A DNA stretch of 64,000 bases from Bacteroidota bacterium. GTDB taxonomy: Bacteria > Bacteroidota > Bacteroidia > UKL13-3. The stretch is from contig JAIXWI010000030.1 in NCBI GenBank assembly GCA_027491355.1, forward strand, positions 62,001 through 126,000, read 5' to 3'. The position numbers and the translations under genes were made by a program. How positions within the stretch are numbered: position 1 is the first letter of the stretch; each line of letters opens with the position of its first letter. Shown one piece after another: positions 9,001 through 15,277 of the stretch. Below the pieces are notes generated by a model that saw only the letters and a program-made list of their open reading frames with translations, was not told where the DNA came from and made no database searches.

Positions 9001-11004
9001 CTACTTGCAGATATTGAAAAGTATGCAACCATTGATGATTCATTTTCAATTGCATTGAAAAGTATTGAATTCAATGGCATCAATTCAATGAATGTTAACC
9101 AAACAACTGCTGTTTTTAAAATAAAATCGGGTTACCCAATATCAAGCGCACTTAGTAATACAGACGAAGAAATATGGGGTGTTACTTTGGGCAACTTAAA
9201 CAACCAAACAGACTGTAACAGTATTGGAGGAAGTGGTTCATTTGCTAACAGTTACAGCAATTATACGGCGCTAACACCTGCCAACTTGCTCAAAGGAAAT
9301 AGTTACAGCTTGAATTTAAAACTTGGTTCATGTGCTGCGAATAACCTTTCAAATGCAGCAGTATACATTGACTATAATCAAAACAATTCCTTTGACGATG
9401 ATGGAGAAATGGTTTATGTGACCGGAGTGCACAATAGCAACAATTTAGGAATTCAATTCAATGCATTTGTAAAGATTCCTATTTATGCAAAAGCAGGCAC
9501 AACACGTATGCGTATCATTTATGCTGAACAAATTAACATACCTGCTTCATCAGGTTACTTCAATAACGGGGAAACTGAAGATTATACAATCAATCTGATT
9601 GATTTACCCTACCAAGAATATGCCTGGACAGGTAATCTATCAAAAAACTATCAAACTCCTGGTAACTGGCAGCCTTTCAGGAATAATCCTAATTTCAATG
9701 ACAAACTTGTATTTAATAAAGGGAATCATACCATTGATTCTATTAATACAGAAACGATACGTTGTTTGGAATTAAAAGACTCTTGTACTATCAACATTCA
9801 AAGTAAAACAGCGCAAACTTTAAGTGTTTTTGACAGTTTAATTTTGAATCAATATGTACTGGCTAAATTGAATTCAAATGTTGTATTTGAAATTGGCATT
9901 GACACCGTTCAAACTGGCACAGTTATGCATTCAAAAACGGGCATCTATGGATCTTTGAAGCGTTGGTTTAATCACCACAATCGCAACTTGGTATTTCCAT
10001 TGGTTGATAGTTTTTTAAATACGCACTTTGTAACAATATCATTAGGCATTGAACCCTCAAAATACGGAGCAATCACTTGTTCATTTTTACAATCTAATTA
10101 TGAAACCGTTGGACTTCCTTTTCAAGCCGATTATTTAAGTATCAATAAAATTTATCCAAAAGGCTATTGGAAAATTAATTCATCAAATTTTTCTACTGGA
10201 ACACAATTAAACATAGGTTTATCAGCAGAAAACATACAAGGCATTTACAATGCAAATAAAATGACAATTGCCTACCGACCATGGCCTATCAGTAATTGGG
10301 GTGTAAATGGATCCATTGGAACTGGCCAAATCAATGGACAAACAATTCAAGTAAGCACTACCGGTAATAGTCAATTTGGTGAGTTTACATTGGCCTCAGA
10401 CTCTAACACCAACTCGTTTAATAACACTGTCTACATTCATTTGCGTTGCTATTTACAAAGTTTATACAAGGGAGATGGAACCATGAACGCTGCTTTAAAA
10501 GCGGGAGGTATTTCTAATACAGATGCATTTGCTGATTTAATTACTTTAAATTTTTGGGATGCCAACAATCCTTATATTTTACTTGGTTCCATTCAGTTTT
10601 TAATTGATACTTTGGGCAATGGTATTGCAGAAATACCAGCTATGCTTTTTGGCAAAAATTGTTATTGGGAAGTCAGACACCGCAACTCAATTGCTACATG
10701 GTCGGCAGCTCCAATTTCAATGATAGAAGCTTGCAATATATATGATTTTACATACGGTGATTACCAAGCTTATGGAAACAATTTATTCGATTGTGGAGAT
10801 GGTAATTTTTCAATGTTCGGGGGTGATGTAAACCAAGATGGTTTTGTTGATGGAAATGATTTTATTGATGTTGACAATGACAATGCAGCATTTTATGCTG
10901 GATACAAAGCTTCTGATGTAAATGGTGATGGCTTTGTAGATGGGAACGATTTTATATTAATTGACAACAACAATTCATTGTTTGTAGGCACTTTACAACC
11001 CTGA
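6064..11004 (+). CDS. giant secreted multidomain protein with GEVED domain and dockerin-like C-terminus
   Basis: A 1646-residue exported protein of unknown function. I chose the ATG at 6064; an in-frame TTG lies just before it. Residues 1-25 are a signal peptide (hydrophobic, ending LKAQ). An N-terminal jelly-roll-like region follows, then a WSNPDTWGG segment typical of Bacteroidota surface proteins that begin a beta-helix or G8-like domain (about 240-400). Two related modules around residues 780-870 and 935-1010, each containing NYFW followed by LADI or VADI, resemble the N-terminal domain associated with BNR-repeat sialidases. A GEVED domain spans about 1070-1178 (ends GETEDYTINL). The C-terminus (1587-1646) carries two DxNxDGxVDGNDF calcium-loop repeats. 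There is no recognisable T9SS type A sorting domain, which is unusual for such a protein. It is flanked by unrelated housekeeping genes, so context gives no substrate. Confidence 0.8.
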   Translation: MFRLPILVVSILVWCLNSIGSLKAQVYFQENFDNAFVGNPAAPVGWQQKRIQIFGDEKPVPIGVIGAKDWAQNKFFNSKWSNQNTLNWDPISTSNNGVLWIEDALFGPNVNAMARRMESPTINLSTATSPYLFFNYFNASPADTSFPLIIVYSIDNGINWKPLMHVQPNGSFKSLNNQSSASINASSEWTKIVIPIPANLKSAQTKFGFQKNASFNQSHNLFIDSFSIKEFNPQTITSQKSGLWSNPDTWGGIVPNASNHVSIANSHTVEIDVNIARTQHLTIAGNLRFYSSSPSQVLQCFSHLTILNSGVYSTNTASNSGIGRSTYIGGNLLLNGNYSSSSNNTNAIFVSGASLSTFSGTGQFSNNRIARLYVQNADGVKIDLAFSVTHALYLIEGNLNPNGKLSIGSTTALSNVTIVKNGRSILTQRPLLPNLGSFTRSIFYGGISNGNMPSAMLGIDTIYTGLECDSLNAIDFFIPGNLTVNTSGILKLNSNLRIGNATVGGVLSLMRGLVLTSATKLLIIGPLGSGHSGVEPSKNQPYLTQGSYIVGPIRFDRGNNNSNTIYVPIGLGTDGVYSNNFNNQLKTIQLNPGTNWNSQSITFTCFTQINGPVDTGLTTMVTDKAYHLNLNGGNDLASNATIAIRGMNSNSIFSDKLMGNNNQVFIGQSMAVAGNIWKRRGNAITGTINKFENNQQYLFYSANTGIYSFIAPLASRGNFFSLVSNASNGTLTGTQVIKNADAVAANTKNAILSRVVLNCGGQIPLQLNQMNFNFNGTNRLSNIQSFKVFYGAGDSLFCNAKQYGNTIGTVNSTLSIVGNQQMSIGNNYFWIVADINSSAIVGDSIGINITSVNFNTFSFSNFSNAVVFKKINVPFTFISVLPIEKKTTHLAQNTFENQLLKIPLRMSSSGAQTTVTKVVLDVGNTVSNAWQKISQLTLYYSGNQNTWNASNKIGSVNFPNGLIEFSIPVLLNKDTNYFWLLADIEKYATIDDSFSIALKSIEFNGINSMNVNQTTAVFKIKSGYPISSALSNTDEEIWGVTLGNLNNQTDCNSIGGSGSFANSYSNYTALTPANLLKGNSYSLNLKLGSCAANNLSNAAVYIDYNQNNSFDDDGEMVYVTGVHNSNNLGIQFNAFVKIPIYAKAGTTRMRIIYAEQINIPASSGYFNNGETEDYTINLIDLPYQEYAWTGNLSKNYQTPGNWQPFRNNPNFNDKLVFNKGNHTIDSINTETIRCLELKDSCTINIQSKTAQTLSVFDSLILNQYVLAKLNSNVVFEIGIDTVQTGTVMHSKTGIYGSLKRWFNHHNRNLVFPLVDSFLNTHFVTISLGIEPSKYGAITCSFLQSNYETVGLPFQADYLSINKIYPKGYWKINSSNFSTGTQLNIGLSAENIQGIYNANKMTIAYRPWPISNWGVNGSIGTGQINGQTIQVSTTGNSQFGEFTLASDSNTNSFNNTVYIHLRCYLQSLYKGDGTMNAALKAGGISNTDAFADLITLNFWDANNPYILLGSIQFLIDTLGNGIAEIPAMLFGKNCYWEVRHRNSIATWSAAPISMIEACNIYDFTYGDYQAYGNNLFDCGDGNFSMFGGDVNQDGFVDGNDFIDVDNDNAAFYAGYKASDVNGDGFVDGNDFILIDNNNSLFVGTLQP
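10822..11001 (+). other. dockerin-like paired calcium-binding repeat (C-terminal 60 residues of the giant protein)
   Basis: Encodes two near-identical loops, DVNQDGFVDGNDFIDVDN and DVNGDGFVDGNDFILIDN, spaced about 30 residues apart. Each has Asp/Asn/Asp at the calcium-ligand positions of a type I dockerin/EF-hand loop followed by a hydrophobic helix. Seen directly in the translation; the binding role (to calcium and possibly to a cohesin-like or cell-surface partner) is inferred from the family. Confidence 0.7.
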
Positions 11005-11067
11005 ATAGATGAATTTGGCAGGTATGCCTACTTTGTGTTAAATTGCAAACCTAAACTGCTATATGTT

Positions 11068-12042
11068 ATGGAAGGAGTTATCTCAAAATTTGAAGGAATG
11101 CGGGTTTTGGTCATTGGTGATGTAATGATTGATGCTTATTTGATGGGACATGTTGACCGAATTTCTCCCGAAGCACCTGTACCTGTTGTAGCAGTAAAAT
11201 CAAAAGAAAACAGATTGGGGGGAGCTGCCAATGTTGCCATGAATTTGGTGGCATTAGGAGCCAAACCAATATTGTGTTCAGTAATTGGAGAAGATGCTGA
11301 AGGACAAAACTTATTGGCTATTTTAGAAAATGAAAAAATAGGTACTGAAGGCATTATTTGTTCTAAAGAACGCATAACCACTGTAAAAACCCGAGTTATT
11401 GCTCAACAACATCAAATGTTGAGAATTGACCAAGAAATGTCTAGCCCAATCAGTGAATACGATAGTTTTTTATTGGCAAAACGTATCATCAATGACTTGT
11501 TACCTGCATGTGATGTTATCATCTTCGAAGACTATGACAAGGGAGTTATCTCAGCAGCATTGATTAAACAAATTGTTGCAGAAGCGCATAAAAGAAACAT
11601 CAAAATAGCTGTTGACCCAAAAAAAAGAAATTTCAATGATTATGAAGGGGTAGATTTGTTCAAACCCAATTTAAAAGAGCTAAAAGAAGGCTACCAAATG
11701 GATTTAGATCCATCCGAAAAAACACAATTTGAAAATGGAATTTTAGCTTTCATGCAAAGCAAACAAATCAAAAACATCATGGTTACTTTAAGTGAAAGAG
11801 GTGTCATGATCAGTGATGGTAAAACTTTCGATTATATTCCAGCTCATATCCGAAAAATAGCTGATGTTAGTGGAGCTGGCGACACAGTTATCAGTGTTGC
11901 AGCACTCTGTCTTGCTCAAGAATTACCCAACAGTCAGATTGCTGGTTTGGCAAACCTTGCTGGTGGATTGGTTTGCGAAGAAGTTGGGGTGGTTCCTATA
12001 AACAAAAAAAGGCTGATTGAAGAATCAGCCCTTGTTCGTTAA
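11068..12042 (+). CDS. rfaE1: D-glycero-beta-D-manno-heptose-7-phosphate kinase
   Basis: A 324-residue PfkB/ribokinase-family sugar kinase matching the kinase half of HldE (RfaE domain I). It phosphorylates heptose 7-phosphate at C1 in ADP-heptose synthesis for lipopolysaccharide core. Motifs: VIGDVMIDAY and GHVDRISPEAPVPV near the N-terminus, GGAANVAMNL (51-60), MLRIDQE, and the PfkB C-terminal signature DVSGAGDT that holds the catalytic Asp. The cytidylyl/adenylyltransferase half is absent, so that activity must come from another gene. The ATG at 11068 is used because the open frame upstream starts only with GTG and the family begins at this point. Its last codons contain the terminator of the convergent dcd gene. 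Confidence 0.88.
   Translation: MEGVISKFEGMRVLVIGDVMIDAYLMGHVDRISPEAPVPVVAVKSKENRLGGAANVAMNLVALGAKPILCSVIGEDAEGQNLLAILENEKIGTEGIICSKERITTVKTRVIAQQHQMLRIDQEMSSPISEYDSFLLAKRIINDLLPACDVIIFEDYDKGVISAALIKQIVAEAHKRNIKIAVDPKKRNFNDYEGVDLFKPNLKELKEGYQMDLDPSEKTQFENGILAFMQSKQIKNIMVTLSERGVMISDGKTFDYIPAHIRKIADVSGAGDTVISVAALCLAQELPNSQIAGLANLAGGLVCEEVGVVPINKKRLIEESALVR
12004..12030 (-). terminator. intrinsic terminator of dcd, embedded in the 3' end of the heptose kinase gene
   Basis: Read on the minus strand: an 8-bp perfect stem GGCTGATT / AATCAGCC with a CTTC loop, followed at once by seven T. On the plus strand the same bases are codons of the kinase C-terminus. It lies 23 bp past the dcd stop codon. 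The T-run is on the minus-strand side only, so orientation is clear. Confidence 0.85.
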
Positions 12043-12052
12043 TAATTTAATC

Positions 12053-12589
12053 TTAGAATTTATTCTTCCACATCATGCTCTCAACAGGCTTCACTCCTCT
12101 TGAGTTGTATTTTGCATTTTGTTTAGTGTTGTACATGGTTTCAATATCACCTTCTACAACAAAATAAATCAATTGACCAATAGGCATTCCTGCATAAATT
12201 CTAACAGGTTGGGCGCAGCTAATTTCAAGTGTCCATGTATTGCAAAAGCCAACGTCACCCTTACCTGCTGTTGCATGTATGTCTATACCCAAACGACCTG
12301 TACTTGATTTCCCCTCTAAAAAAGGAACATGTTTGTGGGTTTCTGTATACTCTGCAGTTACCCCTAAATACAAAGTATTGGGTTGTAAAACAAAACCATC
12401 CTGAGGAATCTCAAATGTTTCAATTTGATTGTGAACTCGGGCATCTAAAACCCTGTCCTTGTATGTTGCCAAGTAACGACCCAAATGTACATCATAACTG
12501 TTGGTGCCTAAACATTCTTTTTTAAATGGCTCAATTAAAATATTGCCTGAGGCAATCTCTTCCAGAATTCTTTTATCAGAAAGTATCAT
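12053..12589 (-). CDS. dcd: dCTP deaminase
   Basis: A 178-residue trimeric enzyme that deaminates dCTP to dUTP, feeding dTMP synthesis. Family features: N-terminal MILSDKRI, the loop GTNSYDVHLG, FVLQPNTLYLG, the active-site block GKSSTGRLGIDIHATAG and the catalytic Glu in NTWTLEIS. The C-terminal tail that closes over the nucleotide is present (KYNSRGVKPVES). Length is close to the family norm. Whether it is mono- or bifunctional (with dUTPase activity) cannot be decided by eye. It converges with the heptose kinase gene (10-bp gap) and diverges from the hypothetical at 12662. Confidence 0.95.
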   Translation of the reverse strand: MILSDKRILEEIASGNILIEPFKKECLGTNSYDVHLGRYLATYKDRVLDARVHNQIETFEIPQDGFVLQPNTLYLGVTAEYTETHKHVPFLEGKSSTGRLGIDIHATAGKGDVGFCNTWTLEISCAQPVRIYAGMPIGQLIYFVVEGDIETMYNTKQNAKYNSRGVKPVESMMWKNKF

Positions 12590-12661
12590 GATTCTTTTTT
12601 TAGCAAATTAAAGTTTACGAATCATAAAAATCTAATTAATTTGGCATTTTTAAAAGAAAAT

Positions 12662-13207
12662 ATGAACAACCAAAAAGAGTTAGGAATAGGAAGCCGTGTG
12701 AGGCACTCAGATTACGGTGATGGTGTTGTAACAAATGTTAAAACCAGCCATTATAAAATTGTTTTTATACAAGAAGGACCTAAAGATATCGCTAAAGACA
12801 GTGCTTTGTTAGGAATTGTTGAGGCAGTTGATAGTCCTGAAGATTTGATTAGCAGCGCAGAAATGGAACGCACTTTAATTGGCATTTTAAAACGTTGGAC
12901 TGAAATTCCTGAGCAAGTAAGTTTACACGGAAAATGGACAGGCGGCAAACTCATTTTACAACCTGGAGATTCAAATTTGAATGGTAAAGAAATTCCAATT
13001 GACACCTTTTTTCACAAAATTATCATGCTTAGAGATAGACTCAGAGTCATGGAACAAAGAATCAACTCAAATGACAAGCTCAACGATGAAGACAAAATCA
13101 ATTTACAACAATATTTGACCAAGATTTATGGATCACTGACTACATTCAATGTTCTGTTCAAATACCCACACGATTATTTTGTTGGAGAAAAAAGTAAAGA
13201 AGACTAG
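12662..13207 (+). CDS. conserved hypothetical protein with N-terminal SH3/KOW-like motif
   Basis: A 181-residue soluble protein that I do not recognise as a named family. The first 50 residues contain GSRVRHSDYGDGVV, the pattern seen in small beta-barrel (CarD/UvrD-tail/KOW-like) modules at the start of nucleic-acid-associated proteins. The remainder is mixed alpha/beta with HGKWTGGKLILQPGD and a C-terminal helical segment resembling a coiled coil (MLRDRLRVMEQRI). No signal peptide or membrane segment. The ATG at 12662 is preferred over an upstream in-frame TTG. Its stop overlaps the convergent WD40 gene stop in a CTAG palindrome. Confidence 0.75.
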   Translation: MNNQKELGIGSRVRHSDYGDGVVTNVKTSHYKIVFIQEGPKDIAKDSALLGIVEAVDSPEDLISSAEMERTLIGILKRWTEIPEQVSLHGKWTGGKLILQPGDSNLNGKEIPIDTFFHKIIMLRDRLRVMEQRINSNDKLNDEDKINLQQYLTKIYGSLTTFNVLFKYPHDYFVGEKSKED

Positions 13208-14112
13208 TTCTCTTCATTTGGTTGTATTTCCCATAAAAGAATACTTCTATCATCACTGGCTGACAGCAACAACGAATCAGACAACCAACACAATTTGTTG
13301 ACAGAATGCTTGTGAAATTTTGGTTTTGTTGAATCTATGACCTTTAAAAGTTTTGCAGTTTCAGGATTCCAAATTTTAATTGATTTGTCCATACTTCCAG
13401 AAGCAAGGAAATGAGCAGCAGGCTGAAAACATAAACTATTGACATGAAGCATATGAGCGGCTACACTATGCACAAGCTGGTGTTGTTGCCAAAATCTCAA
13501 ATGAGCATCTCTCCCACCACTGACCAAATGTCCGTTGAGTGGATGAACTGCCAATGCAAACACAGAATGAGTACTACCTGCTAAAGTATGTTTCAATATG
13601 GGTTCATCTATACCAACAAAACTTCTAATTTTCTGATCGCTGTATCCAACATAAAATTGATTGTTGTCAATTCCTGGAGCAATTACCCTAGCAGATACAG
13701 TAGCAAAATTCAATTGAAAATGTTTCTTAAAATCTTTAACAAACCAACCTATCACCAAGCCATCAGCTCCTGCAGAAAGCAATTTATCCCCTACTATTTT
13801 CAAATCAAAAATAGCACCTTCATGTGCTTTTAATTGAACCAACAGTTGGTTACTTTCCATATCAAACACCGTTAAATTGCCATTAGCTGTTCCAATAGCC
13901 AATAACATGGAATGTTCATCTAATTTACAAATGGCATATATTGGACTGTCTAATTTAAACAATACCTTACCCGTTTCAGGATGATTCAATTCCCATTTAA
14001 CTAAAAACCCATCAGCAGCACCAGAATAGAAATAATCTGTTTGGAATGCAGGACTCAGTGCATAAATGGCACCTAAGTGTCCATCAAATGTTGCCTTGTG
14101 TTGAATAATCAT
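13204..14112 (-). CDS. WD40 repeat protein
   Basis: A 302-residue protein made of about seven WD40 blades. Recognisable blade ends include FYSGAADGFLVKWE, LLSAGADGLVIGW, LVSGGRDAHLRFW, LASGSMDKSIKIW and LLSASDDRSILLWE, each with the G-H ... D-x-x-[IV]-x-x-W pattern. It should fold as a beta-propeller interaction platform in the cytoplasm, as there is no signal peptide. Start is set at the ATG at 14112 (MIIQHKATFDGHLGAIYAL), because the upstream in-frame extension is a hydrophobic non-WD sequence running into the divergent promoter region. Partner unknown. Confidence 0.88.
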   Translation of the reverse strand: MIIQHKATFDGHLGAIYALSPAFQTDYFYSGAADGFLVKWELNHPETGKVLFKLDSPIYAICKLDEHSMLLAIGTANGNLTVFDMESNQLLVQLKAHEGAIFDLKIVGDKLLSAGADGLVIGWFVKDFKKHFQLNFATVSARVIAPGIDNNQFYVGYSDQKIRSFVGIDEPILKHTLAGSTHSVFALAVHPLNGHLVSGGRDAHLRFWQQHQLVHSVAAHMLHVNSLCFQPAAHFLASGSMDKSIKIWNPETAKLLKVIDSTKPKFHKHSVNKLCWLSDSLLLSASDDRSILLWEIQPNEEN

Positions 14113-14164
14113 TTTACAAATTAATTGGATTACAAAGAAAGATGTAAATTTACCCAAAGAAAAC

Positions 14165-14800
14165 ATGCCACTTTTCAAACATATCAATTTGCCCAATGGT
14201 GTTCAAATAGCAATTTGGGAAGTTACTGAAACCATTGAAGTTTTGGCATTACAATTGGGAAATGACATAGAAGAACCTTCAAAATCAAATTTTAAAAAAA
14301 CTGAACACCATCTGCAATGGTATGCCAGCAGGCTACTTTTGAAACATGTTTTCAATGCTAAAAAAATATTGCTTCAAAAAGATGAATTTAACAAACCTAG
14401 TTTGTTTGTTAATGACAACGCATACCATATCAGTATCTCACACGCAGGAAAATTTGCTGCAATCATTGTCTCAAATAATGTTGAAGTTGGCATAGATATA
14501 GAAAAAATTGATGAGCGTATTCTGAAAATCTCACATAAATTTTTGAACGAGCAGGAAATAGAATTACTCAAAAAACCTTTAAATCCTATCGAACTTGAAA
14601 TAACAAAAATTTGGTCGGCTAAAGAAACCCTTTATAAAGTACATGGGAAAAAATCGCTTGATTTTAAAAAAAATCTATTCATCAAAAACTTAAACAAACC
14701 TCTAAAAGGTGCTATATTGACCAACGAATTTAGTATTGAAATCGACATCGATTGTATCCTTATTGATCAATTTATTTTAACATATGCAACTAGATCATAG
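14165..14800 (+). CDS. 4'-phosphopantetheinyl transferase superfamily protein (Sfp-type)
   Basis: A 211-residue transferase that moves the 4'-phosphopantetheine arm from CoA to a serine of an acyl or peptidyl carrier protein. The Sfp-type signatures are visible: VGIDIEKID with the Mg2+-binding Asp/Glu, and WSAKETLYKVHG with the catalytic Glu and Lys. The N-terminal half includes the HHLQWYASRLLLK segment that binds CoA in Sfp. The 3' end overlaps the epimerase gene by 17 bp, so the two are co-transcribed. No polyketide or peptide synthetase lies nearby, so its carrier may be a fatty-acid ACP or encoded elsewhere. Confidence 0.88.
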   Translation: MPLFKHINLPNGVQIAIWEVTETIEVLALQLGNDIEEPSKSNFKKTEHHLQWYASRLLLKHVFNAKKILLQKDEFNKPSLFVNDNAYHISISHAGKFAAIIVSNNVEVGIDIEKIDERILKISHKFLNEQEIELLKKPLNPIELEITKIWSAKETLYKVHGKKSLDFKKNLFIKNLNKPLKGAILTNEFSIEIDIDCILIDQFILTYATRS

Positions 14801-15209
14801 CTCATTTAAACACATAGAACACATTGGAATTGCAGTAAAAGATGGTGAAAAAAGCAAGCATCTTTTTAGTTTACTATTCAATGCAACTTCCTACAAATCA
14901 GAAGCAGTCACCTCTGAACACGTATTGACCCATTTTTACCAAATTGGACCTAATAAAATTGAACTTTTGGAGCCAACATCTGAAGAAAGTGCTATTTCAA
15001 AATTCATTGAAAAAAAAGGAGAAGGCATACACCACATTGCATTTGCCGTTGACAATATTGAAGAGGAAATGAAGCGACTCAAAAATGCAGGAATCCAATT
15101 TATCAATGAAATACCCAAAAAAGGTGCAGACAACAAGCTCATTGCTTTTTTACACCCTAAATCTTGTAACGGGGTTTTAATAGAACTTTGTCAGGAGATT
15201 GTTGAATAA
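14784..15209 (+). CDS. mce: methylmalonyl-CoA epimerase
   Basis: A 141-residue vicinal-oxygen-chelate metalloenzyme that interconverts (S)- and (R)-methylmalonyl-CoA, linking propionyl-CoA to succinyl-CoA. Visible features: N-terminal HIEHIGIAVKD with the first metal His, NKIELLEPTSEES, GEGIHHIAFAVDN with the second metal His pair, and the C-terminal GVLIELCQ with the metal Glu. Length is typical. It overlaps the phosphopantetheinyl transferase gene by 17 bp. The mutase subunits are not in this window. Confidence 0.94.
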   Translation: MQLDHSSFKHIEHIGIAVKDGEKSKHLFSLLFNATSYKSEAVTSEHVLTHFYQIGPNKIELLEPTSEESAISKFIEKKGEGIHHIAFAVDNIEEEMKRLKNAGIQFINEIPKKGADNKLIAFLHPKSCNGVLIELCQEIVE

Positions 15210-15229
15210 ATTTCTTCGCGGTTTGTACG

Positions 15230-15237
15230 TATCTTTG
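15230..15237 (+). promoter_or_regulatory. -7 promoter element upstream of mfd
   Basis: TATCTTTG is an exact match to the Bacteroidota TAnnTTTG -7 box, 40 bp before the mfd ATG. The nearest upstream TTG is 25 nt away (15202-15204), slightly longer than the usual 17-23, so the -33 part is weak. Confidence 0.5.
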
Positions 15238-15240
15238 TTT

Positions 15241-15259
15241 GCCCGAATGTAAATCGGGC
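15241..15259 (+). other. stem-loop at the predicted 5' end of the mfd transcript
   Basis: GCCCGA (15241-15246) and TCGGGC (15254-15259) pair perfectly across a 7-nt loop. The hairpin starts 4 nt after the -7 box, so it would sit at the very 5' end of the mRNA. It has no T-run and so does not look like a terminator for mce. An RNA-stabilising or translational role is inference. Confidence 0.5.
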
Positions 15260-15277
15260 TCAACTTGTTCGTACCAA

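Noticed and set aside
6064-11004. Giant secreted protein as a cellulosome scaffoldin or sialidase
   Set aside because: Neither cohesin modules nor a catalytic Asp-box propeller are visible; only dockerin-like loops and sialidase-associated-like modules.
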